Origin: an uncultured Cohaesibacter sp.
GTDB lineage: Bacteria > Pseudomonadota > Alphaproteobacteria > Rhizobiales > Cohaesibacteraceae
Assembly: GCF_963667045.1 (NCBI RefSeq)
Contig: NZ_OY762934.1
Location: 124,001 to 188,000, forward strand
DNA: 64,000 nucleotides
Direction of reading: 5' to 3'
Shown: positions 28,420-37,414 of the stretch, piece after piece
How positions within the stretch are numbered: the stretch's first letter is position 1
Layout of the letters: every line of letters starts with the position of its first letter
Notes under the pieces: generated by a model
The model's database searches: none
The model's input: only the letters and a program-made list of their open reading frames with translations
Told to the model about the DNA's origin: nothing
Translations under genes and position numbers: made by a program

Positions 28420-28566
28420 TTCCGACTTTCTCTTGAACGTCCGGTCGCGCCCTGCTGCGTGATCGGGCGGTCCTGAGGCGCACCTGTCATTGTGCAGTCC
28501 CGGTTGCTTGACCGGGATGGTGTTGCCCATCGGGACATCAAGAGGCGATTGAGAGGTATTTTCAAA

Positions 28567-29961
28567 ATGGCACAGACTGAATTTGACGTAATCGTAGTCG
28601 GCTCTGGACCTGGTGGTTATGTGACTGCCATTCGCTCTTCCCAGCTTGGTCTCAAGACGGCGATCGTCGAGAAGAGCGAACTGGGCGGCATCTGCCTCAA
28701 CTGGGGTTGCATTCCGACCAAGGCGCTGCTTCGCTCCGCGGAAATCTATCACTTCATGAAGAATGCCAAGGACTACGGTCTGTCGGCTGATAACGTCAGC
28801 TTTGACCTGCAGAAGGTTGTCGAGCGCTCCCGTGGCGTTTCCAAGCAGCTGAATAGCGGCGTTGGCTTCCTGATGAAAAAGAACAAGGTCACCGTGATCA
28901 AGGGGACCGCCGTGCTGGAAGGCAAGGGCACCCTTACCGTGAGCGGTGATGACGCTGGCTCCTACAAGGCCAAGCACATCATTCTGGCAACCGGCGCCCG
29001 TCCGCGCGTTCTGCCCGGCCTTGAGCCGGATGGCCAGCTGATCTGGACCTATTTCAACGCCCTCAAGCCGGACATCATGCCAAAGAGCCTGCTGGTCGTT
29101 GGCTCGGGTGCAATCGGTATCGAGTTCGCCAGCTTCTTCAACACCATGGGTGCTGACGTAACCGTCGTTGAGATGATGCCGAAGATCCTGCCGGTGGAAG
29201 ACGATGAAATTTCCGCCATGGCACGCAAGTCTCTTGAAAAGCAGGGTATCAAGATCCTGACCGAAGCCAAGGTGACGAGCGTCAAGAAGGATGGCAACAG
29301 CGTCGAGGCGACCATCGAGAAGAAGGGCGGCAAGACCGAAGTCTTCAAGGCTGACCGCATCATCTCTGCTGTTGGTGTTCAGGGCAATATCGAGAATCTC
29401 GGCCTTGAGAAACTTGGTATCAAGACGGATCGTGGCTGCATTGTCATCGACGAGTTTGGCCGTACCAATGTGGAAGGCATCTATGCGATTGGCGACGTGG
29501 CTGGTCCTCCGATGCTGGCGCACAAGGCCGAGCATGAAGGCACGATCTGCGTTGAAAAGATCGCCGGTTTGCATCCGCATCCGATGGACAAGAGCAAGAT
29601 CCCGGGCTGCACCTATTGCCATCCGCAGGTTTCCTCTGTCGGTCTTACCGAACAGGCCTGCAAGGCAAAGGGTCTCGACGTCCGCGTTGGCCGCTTCCCG
29701 TTCATTGCCAACGGCAAGGCCATAGCGCTTGGCGAGCCGGAAGGCATGATCAAGACCATCTTCGACAAGAAGACCGGCCAGTTGCTTGGTGCCCACATGA
29801 TTGGCGCCGAAGTGACCGAGCTCATTCAGGGGTTTGTTGTTGCGATGGGGTTGGAAACCACTGAAGAAGAGTTGATGGAAACGATCTTCCCGCATCCGAC
29901 CCTGTCGGAAATGATGCCGGAATCGGTTCGTGATGCCTATGGCCGTGTGATCCAGGCCTGA
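28567..29961 (+). CDS. lpdA: Dihydrolipoyl dehydrogenase (E3)
   Basis: Flavoprotein that reoxidises the lipoyl groups of E2 using NAD. The 464 residues carry the FAD Rossmann motif VVGSGPGGYVTAI, the redox disulphide in GGICLNWGCIPTKALL, a second NAD Rossmann VVGSGAIGIEFASFF, GDVAGPPMLAHKAEHEG and the C-terminal active His-Glu in HPTLSEMM. Start at 28567 (MAQTEFD) with AGAGG upstream; a start at 28492 would add 25 unconserved residues. A 147-base gap separates it from pdhC, and a 7-bp hairpin (28498-28517) lies in that gap, so lpdA may be partly independent. Confidence 0.97.
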   Translation: MAQTEFDVIVVGSGPGGYVTAIRSSQLGLKTAIVEKSELGGICLNWGCIPTKALLRSAEIYHFMKNAKDYGLSADNVSFDLQKVVERSRGVSKQLNSGVGFLMKKNKVTVIKGTAVLEGKGTLTVSGDDAGSYKAKHIILATGARPRVLPGLEPDGQLIWTYFNALKPDIMPKSLLVVGSGAIGIEFASFFNTMGADVTVVEMMPKILPVEDDEISAMARKSLEKQGIKILTEAKVTSVKKDGNSVEATIEKKGGKTEVFKADRIISAVGVQGNIENLGLEKLGIKTDRGCIVIDEFGRTNVEGIYAIGDVAGPPMLAHKAEHEGTICVEKIAGLHPHPMDKSKIPGCTYCHPQVSSVGLTEQACKAKGLDVRVGRFPFIANGKAIALGEPEGMIKTIFDKKTGQLLGAHMIGAEVTELIQGFVVAMGLETTEEELMETIFPHPTLSEMMPESVRDAYGRVIQA

Positions 29962-30012
29962 TTATCTGGCGTATCAACCGAAATATCCTGTTTCAAAGTT
30001 CGTGGTGAGCGT

Positions 30013-30044
30013 TACAGGGGCAGACAAAATGGTCTGCCCCTGTA
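30013..30044. terminator. Strong hairpin after lpdA, no T-run
   Basis: A perfect 13-bp inverted repeat, TACAGGGGCAGAC (30013-30025) with its complement (30032-30044), loop AAAATG. Neither side has a proper T-tract, so it may be an RNA-stabilising hairpin or imperfect terminator rather than a classical one. Confidence 0.6.
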
Positions 30045-30135
30045 CTGGGAACTTGAATGGCTTCTCCGGCATTCTATGTATGAAAGAGGACGGGATTTTC
30101 AGTCCGGGTGCATTGTTTGCAGAAGGGGAAGTGAA

Positions 30136-30387
30136 ATGGGTTTGATATTTTGGATCGTGGTCGGTGTTGTCGCTGGCTACATTGCTGAAAAAGTTACTGA
30201 CTCCAACCATGGTCTGCTGACCAACCTGATTGTCGGATTGATCGGCTCCTTCGTTGGCGGGTTTCTCGCTCAGAGATTGTTGCCAGGGTTGTTGTCGGTA
30301 ACTGGATCTGTGTGGTTAGACAGCATAATCGTTGCGACACTTGGCGCGATCCTCGTGCTGTTTGTCTATCAGAAAGTTCGATCCTGA
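30136..30387 (+). CDS. GlsB/YeaQ/YmgE family membrane protein
   Basis: An 83-residue protein of the transglycosylase-associated (GlsB/YeaQ/YmgE) family: three membrane segments with the family glycine pattern (WIVVGVVAGYIAEKV, NLIVGLIGSFVGGFLA, IIVATLGAILVLFVY). Members are often stress-induced; a molecular function is not established. Start at 30136 with AAGGGGAAG upstream; a longer frame from 30076 is unlikely. A small gene lies between lpdA and lipA in related genomes too, as I recall. Confidence 0.85.
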   Translation: MGLIFWIVVGVVAGYIAEKVTDSNHGLLTNLIVGLIGSFVGGFLAQRLLPGLLSVTGSVWLDSIIVATLGAILVLFVYQKVRS

Positions 30388-30458
30388 CCGGCTTGACCAC
30401 CTGTTGCTGGTTGGATATTGCTGATCAACCGAAATCGCAGGAATGACGAGGCTCCTGA

Positions 30459-31442
30459 ATGGTCACTATCATTGACACCGTTTCCGCAAAGGCTGATGCC
30501 GCAGACAAGGCTCTTGCCAGACCTCGCCATCCTGAAAAGGCCCATCGGCCTGACAATCCCATTCAGAGAAAGCCGGACTGGATCCGCGTGAAGGCTCCGG
30601 GCTCCAAAGCCTACAAGGAGACCCTCGACATCGTGCGCGGTAACAAGCTCGTCACGGTCTGCGAGGAAGCCGGTTGTCCGAACATGGGCGAATGCTGGTC
30701 GCACAAGCATGCCAGTTTCATGATCATGGGTGAAATCTGCACCCGTGCCTGCGCTTTCTGCAATGTCGCAACGGGCATGCCCGGCGCGCTTGACCCGGAA
30801 GAGCCGGAAAACACCGGCCGTGCTGTCGCCCAGATGGGGTTGAAGCATGTGGTGATCACCTCGGTTGACCGTGATGATCTGGAAGATGGCGGTGCGCGGC
30901 ATTTTGCTGCCGTGATCCGTGCTATCCGGGCAGCCTCGCCGGAGACCACGATCGAGGTTCTGACGCCTGATTTCCTGCGCAAGGAAGGCGCTCTGGAGAT
31001 CGTCGTCGAGGCCAAGCCGGACGTCTTCAACCACAATCTGGAAACCGTGCCGTCTAACTATCTCAAGGTTCGGCCGGGCGCTCGCTATTTCCATTCCATC
31101 CGCCTGTTGCAGCGTGTCAAGGAACTGGATCCGTCCATGTTCACAAAGTCAGGCATCATGGTGGGCCTTGGCGAAGAGCGAAACGAGGTGCTTCAGCTGA
31201 TGGACGACCTGCGGGTTGCCGATGTCGATTTTCTGACCATCGGGCAGTATCTGCAGCCGAGCAAGAAGCATCATCCGGTGATCAAGTTCGTGACGCCGCA
31301 GGAATTCAAGGGTTATGAGACGATTGCCTATACCAAGGGCTTCCTGATGGTTTCTGCCAACCCGCTGACCCGTTCCTCCCATCACGCCGGGGAAGATTTC
31401 GAGAAACTGAAGGCCGCCCGTCGCGCCAAGCTTGGCCATTGA
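30459..31442 (+). CDS. lipA: Lipoyl synthase
   Basis: Radical-SAM enzyme that inserts two sulfurs into protein-bound octanoate, making lipoate for PDH and related complexes. The 327 residues contain both iron-sulfur sites: the auxiliary cluster Cys68-Cys73-Cys79 ([12 protein letters not shown]) and the radical-SAM Cys94-Cys98-Cys101 (CTRACAFC), plus the C-terminal RSSHHAGE whose Ser binds the auxiliary cluster. Located after the pdh genes, whose E1-beta and E2 need lipoate. Only 19 bases before the coq10-like gene. Confidence 0.97.
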   Translation: MVTIIDTVSAKADAADKALARPRHPEKAHRPDNPIQRKPDWIRVKAPGSKAYKETLDIVRGNKLVTVCEEAGCPNMGECWSHKHASFMIMGEICTRACAFCNVATGMPGALDPEEPENTGRAVAQMGLKHVVITSVDRDDLEDGGARHFAAVIRAIRAASPETTIEVLTPDFLRKEGALEIVVEAKPDVFNHNLETVPSNYLKVRPGARYFHSIRLLQRVKELDPSMFTKSGIMVGLGEERNEVLQLMDDLRVADVDFLTIGQYLQPSKKHHPVIKFVTPQEFKGYETIAYTKGFLMVSANPLTRSSHHAGEDFEKLKAARRAKLGH

Positions 31443-31461
31443 TAAAGGATCGGCCCGCTTC

Positions 31462-31914
31462 ATGCCCAAGTTCGAGACCCGCCATAAAGTGAGACATTCC
31501 GCAGCTCAGATGTTCAAGCTGGTTGCGGATGTCGAGCGTTATCCCGAGTTTGTTCCCCTGTGCAAGGCATTGCATGTTCGTGGTCGCAAGGACAGCGCCG
31601 GGCAGAGCATTCTGGTGGCCGACATGGTGGTCGCCTACAAGATGATCAGCGAAAGCTTCACGTCAAAGGTGACCCTGCTGCCCGATCAGAACCAGATTGT
31701 TGCAGAATATCTCGATGGCCCGTTCAAGCACATGGAAAACCGCTGGACGTTCGTGCCGATCGAAGGGGAGCCGGACAGCTGCAACGTGGTTTTCTATATC
31801 GACTATGAATTCCGCAACCGGATGCTCTCGGGGCTGATGGGGGCGATGTTCGACAAGGCGTTCAAGAGATTCTCGACAGCCTTTGAGCAGCGTGCTGATG
31901 CCGTCTATGGCTAG
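31462..31914 (+). CDS. Coq10/RatA-type SRPBCC protein
   Basis: A 150-residue START/SRPBCC-fold protein; residues about 8-25 (HKVRHSAAQMFKLVADVE) and YPEFVPLCKAL match the Coq10/RatA family. In eukaryotes and some bacteria the family binds ubiquinone and supports respiration; RatA of E. coli was proposed to block ribosome assembly. Here, next to lipA in an alphaproteobacterium, the quinone-binding role is more likely. ATG at 31462 chosen; a TTG at 31432 would overlap lipA. Coq10 is normally followed by cinA in relatives, but here ppk2 follows. Confidence 0.88.
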   Translation: MPKFETRHKVRHSAAQMFKLVADVERYPEFVPLCKALHVRGRKDSAGQSILVADMVVAYKMISESFTSKVTLLPDQNQIVAEYLDGPFKHMENRWTFVPIEGEPDSCNVVFYIDYEFRNRMLSGLMGAMFDKAFKRFSTAFEQRADAVYG

Positions 31915-31943
31915 GAGACGCTTCGGCAGAGGCAGGAAACTGG

Positions 31944-31973
31944 AAGGCGGCGTAACGAACGCGGCCTTTTTTG
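31944..31973. terminator. Terminator after the coq10-like gene
   Basis: Imperfect stem AAGGC-G-GCG (31944-31952) with CGC-G-GCCTT, one internal mismatch, followed by six T. Lies between the convergent coq10-like and ppk2 genes. Confidence 0.75.
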
Positions 31974-32025
31974 TTGGTCGCTGCCAATTCCGAGGTTGGC
32001 AATGGTTCTGGTTCGATGTCGCTGA

Positions 32026-33117
32026 CTACTCGTCAAGCGGCGTGAGGCTTCTGCCCAGAATATGGTCGTCCTTGCCGATCACCTTGCCATAGCTTCCCAC
32101 GATCAGAGGGTCGGGGACGTGGACGATGTGGCGGTCTTTGTTTGGGTAGGGCAGAGAGGCCAGAAAATGCTGCATGCAGTTGAGGCGCGCCCGTTTCTTG
32201 TCATTGGATTTGATGATGGTCCAAGGCGCATCTGCAGTGTCCGTGTAAAAGAACATCGCCTCCTTGGCCTCGGTGTAGGCATCCCATTTGTCGAGTGACG
32301 CCTTGTCGATCGGGGAAAGCTTCCATTGCTTCAGGGGGTCGGTTTCGCGGGCCGCGAAGCGGCGGCGCTGTTCCTCCTGCGTGACCGAGAACCAGTATTT
32401 GAACAGCCGGATGCCCGACCGGCAGATCATGCGCTCGAATTCCGGTGTCTGGCGCATGAATTCCAGATATTCGCTGGGGGTGCAGAAACCCATGACGCGC
32501 TCGACGCCTGCGCGGTTGTACCAGGAGCGGTCGAACAGCACCATTTCGCCTGCACCGGGCAGATGCTCCACATAGCGCTGGTAATACCACTGGGTGCGTT
32601 CGCGGTCGGATGGCTTGCTGAGGGCCACGACGCTGGCCGTGCGCGGATTGAGATGCTCCATGAAACGCTTGATGGTGCCACCCTTGCCAGCGGCGTCGCG
32701 GCCTTCAAACAAAACCACGATTTTTTCGCCTGATGCCTCGACCCACTTCTGAGCCTTGAGAAGCTCGACCTGCAACAGGCTCTTCTGCTTTTCATAAGCG
32801 AGCCGCTTCATCCTTGTCTTGTAGGGATAGACGCCCTGTTCAAAAACGCGCTGAATTTCGGCGGGGTCGTGGCGACGTTCGTGAAGGGAGAGGGCGGCCT
32901 CTTCCTGTCGCTCTTCGGGCGGCAGGATGTGCTGCTCGCTGTGGGATTCTTTGGTCTGCTCCGCAAGCAGTTCCTGTGGCGTTCCGTCGGAAGGGGCTGG
33001 AGTGCCGTCTGATGTGCTCTGAACCATGGCTCTTGCCAGCCTTTCCAGATCTTCTTGCACCTTGACTACCTGATCAGGAGAGCCGGCAGCGTCAGTTTTT
33101 CTGTTTGATTTCGACAT
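32026..33117 (-). CDS. ppk2: Polyphosphate kinase 2
   Basis: PPK2-family nucleotide kinase that uses polyphosphate to phosphorylate (or is phosphorylated by) nucleotides. The C-terminal domain has Walker A LFEGRDAAGKGGTIKRF (about residues 136-152), the lid/nucleotide segment PSDRERTQWYYQRYVEHLP, Walker B LFDRSWYNRAGVE and KYWFSVTQEEQ, and single-domain PPK2 length. The first 70-80 residues are polar, Pro/Gln/Glu-rich and unconserved, probably disordered. Start at 33117 (MSKSNRK) with GGGAGG upstream rather than 33159. It sits between coq10 and exoR, probably at a rearrangement joint. Confidence 0.93.
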   Translation of the reverse strand: MSKSNRKTDAAGSPDQVVKVQEDLERLARAMVQSTSDGTPAPSDGTPQELLAEQTKESHSEQHILPPEERQEEAALSLHERRHDPAEIQRVFEQGVYPYKTRMKRLAYEKQKSLLQVELLKAQKWVEASGEKIVVLFEGRDAAGKGGTIKRFMEHLNPRTASVVALSKPSDRERTQWYYQRYVEHLPGAGEMVLFDRSWYNRAGVERVMGFCTPSEYLEFMRQTPEFERMICRSGIRLFKYWFSVTQEEQRRRFAARETDPLKQWKLSPIDKASLDKWDAYTEAKEAMFFYTDTADAPWTIIKSNDKKRARLNCMQHFLASLPYPNKDRHIVHVPDPLIVGSYGKVIGKDDHILGRSLTPLDE

Positions 33118-33587
33118 TTTTTCCTCCCGTGATCCTGTCATCAGTTGCTTTCGTTTCAAATTATCTCAAACAGATTAACCGACGTTGGGAAGAAAATCAG
33201 ATTCTTTGCATATGGTTAAGAATATCTCTTAGGCAGTCGTGAATGGCAAAAGTATCTGCAAGACGTTGCGGAAAAGCAACGTTTTGTTGAAAAATGATTT
33301 GTTAACCATCTTGCTTAACCCATCATGCCAGTGTTCGGCCACATTATTGGCGCAACGTGATGGTTCCGGATGGGCGGGTTTTGAAAAGTTAATGCAGCGC
33401 GTCATAGAAGTGACATTTTTTAAGACTTGATAGGCTGCAGAAGTTTTCGAACCAGTGACCCGCATGCGGGAAGCGGTCAAGAAAAGCAAAATCGGGCAGG
33501 CGACTGAGTTTGCCTGGAAGTCAGGAGACGGGTTCTGCGTGGTGTCCCATTGAACAATGGAAGGATCAGGCAGACGTGTGGTGTGTC
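33118..33587. other. Non-coding region between ppk2 and exoR, possible small RNA
   Basis: About 470 bases between divergent genes. A hairpin with T-tail on the plus strand (ACGTTGC at 33263-33269, GCAACGT at 33276-33282, then TTTTGTT) could end a short transcript starting near 33170-33190, or attenuate a long exoR leader. No small protein is convincing. Confidence 0.4.
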
Positions 33588-34427
33588 ATGAAGCGTCAAA
33601 CAAGTTTTGCGGTTAGCCTTTTGCAGACTGCTGCCCTTGTCGGTCTGCTAAGCGCAGCGGGAAGTGTGTCTTCCTATGCCTTTGATCCTCGGACCATCGA
33701 GGAAGGTCAGGCTACACCTGACGAGGCGTTTCGCTTTGGCGCGCAGGCTTACAAGTTTGGCAACAAGTCGACCGCCGTGCAGGCTCTGACCTACGCCGCC
33801 CACAATGGCCATATGGCGTCGCAGTGGAAACTCGGCAGCATGTATGAAGAAGGCGACGGCGTGGCCAAGGATGCAGGGCAGGCCTTTGACCTGTTCAACG
33901 GCATCGTGCGCCAGTATGGCGACGCGCAACCGGGCTCCATCGAGGCCCGCTACGTTTCCAATGCGATTGTCAAACTCAGCGCCTTCTTGCGCACCGGCAT
34001 CAAGGGCAAGCTCGCGCCCAACCCGAAGAAGGCCCGTGACTTTCTGCAGTATGCTGCCTCCTATTTCCGCGATCCAGACGCCCAGTATCATCTGGCCATG
34101 TCCTATCTAGACAAGTCGGACGGCAAGATCGAGCCCAAGATGGCGGCAAGATGGCTCAACAAGGCGGCCCGCAAGGGACATGTTGCCGCGCAGATGAAGC
34201 TGGGGGATCTGCTGCTTGAAGGCGACGTGCTGCCACAGCAGCCGGTCAACGGCCTGAAATGGCTGACCGTCGCCCGTATTCTCGACTCCAACAACCCGCA
34301 GGTTCTCGACCGGCAGGAAGCAGCCTTTGCTTTGGCTGATGAAAGCACGCGGCAGAAGGCGGTCGAGCTGGCCAATGAATGGGTCAACGGCGGCGGCGAT
34401 GGCGACAATGAAAGCGACGGCGACTGA
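33588..34427 (+). CDS. exoR: ExoR-like Sel1-repeat periplasmic protein
   Basis: A 279-residue secreted protein with a clear signal peptide (cleavage after YA at 31) and at least four Sel1/TPR-like repeats: HNGHMASQWKLGSMYEEGDGV, a middle block with GSIEARYVSNAIVKLSAFL, ARDFLQYAASYFRDPDAQYHLAM, and AARKGHVAAQMKLGDLLLEGD. The plan matches rhizobial ExoR, the periplasmic inhibitor of the ExoS-ChvI two-component system controlling exopolysaccharide and motility. exoS/chvI are not in the window, so the regulatory role is inferred from similarity. ATG at 33588; a GTG at 33576 has a better-spaced AAGGA and is an alternative. Confidence 0.75.
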   Translation: MKRQTSFAVSLLQTAALVGLLSAAGSVSSYAFDPRTIEEGQATPDEAFRFGAQAYKFGNKSTAVQALTYAAHNGHMASQWKLGSMYEEGDGVAKDAGQAFDLFNGIVRQYGDAQPGSIEARYVSNAIVKLSAFLRTGIKGKLAPNPKKARDFLQYAASYFRDPDAQYHLAMSYLDKSDGKIEPKMAARWLNKAARKGHVAAQMKLGDLLLEGDVLPQQPVNGLKWLTVARILDSNNPQVLDRQEAAFALADESTRQKAVELANEWVNGGGDGDNESDGD

Positions 34428-34453
34428 CGTCCTCTCCTGATCGTGAAGAACGT

Positions 34454-34541
34454 ATCGGCCAGAAACGGACCAGCCAGACCCAAACAGATTGGGATCGGGA
34501 CCCCGGCATGGTCTCCCGTTCAATCTGGCCGATGTTTTTTC
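34454..34541 (+). terminator. Large hairpin terminator after exoR
   Basis: Nested repeats: ATCGGCCAGA (34454-34463) with TCTGGCCGAT (34524-34533), and within them CAGATTG (34485-34491) with CAATCTG (34521-34527) around CGGGA/TCCCG. The two outer pairings compete, so it could switch form. GTTTTTTCC follows on the plus strand. It ends at the xthA stop. Confidence 0.65.
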
Positions 34542-35333
34542 CTATACTTGATGGCAGTTGAGAGTCAGCATGACGGGTACGTGGTCGGATGGCTTTTCCC
34601 AATCACGCGTGTCTTTCTGAATGGCGCATGACTTGAGCCAGTCGGCAGCCTCGGGCGAAAGCAGATGGTGGTCGATGCGGATGCCGTTGTTTCTCTGCCA
34701 GGCTCCGGCCTGATAATCCCAGAAAGAATAGAGGTGCGGTGTGGCGTTGCAGGCGCGGAAGGCTTCGGTCAGACCGACGGCCTTCAATTCCCTGAACAGC
34801 TCCAGCGTTTCAGCCCTGTAGAGTGCATCGCCCCACCAGGCATCATGGTCATGCACGTCATCTGCACTGGGAATGACGTTGTAGTCGCCCGACAGGACAA
34901 AGGCCTCTTCCAGTGCCAGACGTTCCTTCGACCAGGCGATAAGGCGCCGCATCCAGTTAAGCTTGTAGGGATATTTGTCGCTGTCGACCGGATTGCCGTT
35001 GGGCAGATAGAGGCTGACGACCCTGAGTGGCCCCTTGTCGGTTGCAAACAGCCCCTCGATGAAGCGGGCCTGTTCGTCGCTGTCGTCACCGGGCAGGCCA
35101 CGATTGACTTCCTCGAACGGTAGCCGCGAGAGCAGCGCCACGCCGTTGAAGCTCTTCTGGCCATGGGTTTCGACATTGTAGCCGAGCGACTCGATTTCAG
35201 CACGCGGGAAGGCCTCATCCACCGACTTGATTTCCTGCAGGCAGGCGATGTCGGGCTTTTCCTCCTCCAGCCAGCGCAACAGATTGGGGTGACGGGCCTT
35301 GATGCCGTTGATGTTCCAGGTTGCTATGCGCAT
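34542..35333 (-). CDS. xthA: Exodeoxyribonuclease III
   Basis: AP endonuclease / 3' exonuclease of base-excision repair. The 263 residues match the ExoIII family: WNINGIKAR, CLQEIKS (Glu metal ligand), GDYNV (Asp-x-Asn), WDYQAGAW-like loop with NNGIRIDHHL, and the C-terminal SDHVPV (Asp-His). No N-terminal extension. On the minus strand, 72 bases after erpA, with which it may be cotranscribed. Confidence 0.96.
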   Translation of the reverse strand: MRIATWNINGIKARHPNLLRWLEEEKPDIACLQEIKSVDEAFPRAEIESLGYNVETHGQKSFNGVALLSRLPFEEVNRGLPGDDSDEQARFIEGLFATDKGPLRVVSLYLPNGNPVDSDKYPYKLNWMRRLIAWSKERLALEEAFVLSGDYNVIPSADDVHDHDAWWGDALYRAETLELFRELKAVGLTEAFRACNATPHLYSFWDYQAGAWQRNNGIRIDHHLLSPEAADWLKSCAIQKDTRDWEKPSDHVPVMLTLNCHQV

Positions 35334-35405
35334 GGGGCCTCTCGGGTAATGGACAGAATGGACGCTGATGAGGGCGTGTTGGCATTCGAACGGAAGGTTG
35401 TGTCG

Positions 35406-35735
35406 TCAGATCGAGAAGCTGGTGCCACAGCCACAGGAGGCGCTGGCCATCGGGTTCTTGATCTGGAACGACTGTCCCATCAGATCGCTGACGAAATCAA
35501 CCTCAGCTCCATCCATATATTGCAATGAGAGGGAGTCGAAAAGAACGATGGCGCCATCCTTGTTGATGACGAGGTCATCGTCGTCGCTGCTCGTGACGAT
35601 ATCGTAGTTATACTGGAAACCGGAGCAGCCGCCGCCGCTCACAGAAATGCGCAGCATGGAGCCGTCCGGCTCCTTTGAGAGAATCGTGGCGATTCGCTTG
35701 ATGGCGCTATCGGTCACCGTGATCGGGTTTGACAT
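35406..35735 (-). CDS. erpA: A-type iron-sulfur carrier ErpA
   Basis: Carries iron-sulfur clusters to target proteins, e.g. in isoprenoid synthesis and respiratory enzymes. 109 residues with three conserved cysteines: Cys37 (SVSGGGCSGFQYNY) and Cys101/Cys103 (SCGCGTSFSI). The family also includes IscA and SufA; ErpA is preferred because no isc/suf genes are near and erpA next to dgt is the common alphaproteobacterial arrangement. Divergent from dgt. Confidence 0.9.
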   Translation of the reverse strand: MSNPITVTDSAIKRIATILSKEPDGSMLRISVSGGGCSGFQYNYDIVTSSDDDDLVINKDGAIVLFDSLSLQYMDGAEVDFVSDLMGQSFQIKNPMASASCGCGTSFSI

Positions 35736-35896
35736 TTGTCTATTCCTGTCTCATTTTCCATCCGCGCTATTACTGAGACCCTGTTTTGCCCTGTTTCGGG
35801 GCCAATTTCGAGCCTGAAGCGCCTTGCAGGTTGTGTTCTGGTCTGAAAAGTCCTGTGATGGGCATTGTTTCTATGGTGAAGCTTTCATAAAGCCTA

Positions 35897-35927
35897 CTCT
35901 TTCTTTTGATAGTTAAGATCGAAAGAG
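35897..35927. promoter_or_regulatory. Inverted repeat between erpA and dgt
   Basis: Perfect 7-bp repeat CTCTTTC (35897-35903) facing GAAAGAG (35921-35927), spacer 17, in the 264-base divergent gap. A second short hairpin GCTTT-cat-AAAGC lies just before. Could be an operator for dgt or erpA, or chance; no known site is matched. Confidence 0.3.
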
Positions 35928-35999
35928 CGTTAGTCAACTGTTTTGGTCGACCCTATTTAGCCCCTACTGTATGATTCTTGAATTTGGAATGGAAGAATA

Positions 36000-37214
36000 A
36001 TGATGCCAGCGATCGGATTTGGTGCGCAACCACGGGCATGCTATGCGGTTCTTGCCGAACAGAGCAGGGGGCGGCTCTTCGATGAACCAGCCAGTCCGAC
36101 CCGCACGCCCTACCAACGCGATCGCGACCGCATCATCCATTCCTCGGCCTTTCGGCGGCTGCAGGCGAAGACGCAGGTGTTTCTCTATCACGAAGGGGAC
36201 ATGTTCCGTACACGCCTGACACACACGCTTGAGGTTTCCCAGATCGCGCGCTCGATTGCCCGTGCCCTGTCTGTCGACGAGGACCTTGCCGAGGCGCTGG
36301 CGTTGTCGCACGATCTCGGGCATACACCCTTTGGACATGCCGGAGAGCGGGCGCTTGATCTGGTGATGCAGCCCTATGGCGGGTTCGACCACAATGCCCA
36401 GTCGCTCCGGGCCGTCACGGCGCTCGAACAGTGCTATGCGGAGCATGACGGGCTTAATCTCAGCTGGGAGACGCTGGAAGGCCTCGTCAAGCACAACGGT
36501 CCTCTGACCGGCAGGGATGGCAAGGGAATCGGTCACTATGCCGATGGGTTGCCCTATGCCATCCGCGTCTACGCGGAACAGCAGGACCTGATGCTCTGGT
36601 CCTATGCCAGCATCGAGGCGCAGGCGGCGGCCATCGCCGACGATATTGCCTATAATTCCCATGATATCGATGATGGCCTCAGGGCGATGCTGATCTCGCT
36701 TGACCAGTTGCGGAATGTGCCGCTGGTTTCGGATCTGCTTGAGGAAGTGGAGGGGATCTATCCGGGGCTTTCCGAGTCGCGCACCGCCCATGAGATCGTG
36801 CGTCGGCTCATCACTCGGATGGTCGAGGATGTGATCAACACATCGATGGCCAATCTGGCCCGCATTGCGCCGCAATCGGCCGACGATGTGAGAAACGCAT
36901 CGGAGACCATCGTCTGTTTCTCTCCTGAAATGGCGCGTGCGGTCGCTGGAATCAAACGCTTCCTGTTCGAGAATGTCTATCGGGACGGCAGCGTCATGCG
37001 GATCATGAAGAGCGCCGAACAGGTACTCAGGAACCTGTTTGTGCATCACTTCGAGGCCCCGGACACGATGCCATTTGCCTGGCAATTCGATCTTGATGGC
37101 GCCCCTCAGAAGGTTGTCGCGCGCCGTGTTGCCGACTATGTGGCTGGTATGACAGACCGTTTCGCCATTCAGGAACACCAACGTCTGTTTGACGAAACCC
37201 CTGATTTGGGTTAG
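36000..37214 (+). CDS. dgt: dGTPase-like HD-domain triphosphohydrolase
   Basis: HD-superfamily enzyme that splits dNTPs into nucleoside and tripolyphosphate; alphaproteobacterial members form the type-2 group. The 404 residues hold RDRDRIIHSSAFRRLQAKTQVF near the start, the HD core RLTHTLEVSQIARSIAR with ALSHDLGHTPFGHAGE, and DDIAYNSHDIDDG. Both HD metal motifs are intact. Located between erpA (divergent) and argS, the usual place in Rhizobiales. The deoxynucleotide substrate range cannot be told. Confidence 0.93.
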   Translation: MMPAIGFGAQPRACYAVLAEQSRGRLFDEPASPTRTPYQRDRDRIIHSSAFRRLQAKTQVFLYHEGDMFRTRLTHTLEVSQIARSIARALSVDEDLAEALALSHDLGHTPFGHAGERALDLVMQPYGGFDHNAQSLRAVTALEQCYAEHDGLNLSWETLEGLVKHNGPLTGRDGKGIGHYADGLPYAIRVYAEQQDLMLWSYASIEAQAAAIADDIAYNSHDIDDGLRAMLISLDQLRNVPLVSDLLEEVEGIYPGLSESRTAHEIVRRLITRMVEDVINTSMANLARIAPQSADDVRNASETIVCFSPEMARAVAGIKRFLFENVYRDGSVMRIMKSAEQVLRNLFVHHFEAPDTMPFAWQFDLDGAPQKVVARRVADYVAGMTDRFAIQEHQRLFDETPDLG

Positions 37215-37414
37215 AGCGTATCCCCGAACATATGGATTTCCCAAGGCTGGGCTCCGAATGGGCGTTGTTTTCAACAAGGCAACGGGTGTTGCCGGATGCG
37301 CCTCTTTGCCCCGTCTTGTTACACTGCTAGCAATTTGTGCCAGTCGCGTGTTTACTATGCGGGGGAGCGGACAGACCTCTGCTGCCACTGGCCGAAGATC
37401 AGACAGGACTGAAG

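Noticed and set aside
25636-29895. A 1419-codon open frame on the minus strand across the whole pdh operon
   Set aside because: It is antisense to four well-supported genes, low in complexity and without a domain; its length is an effect of the strong codon bias of the pdh genes.
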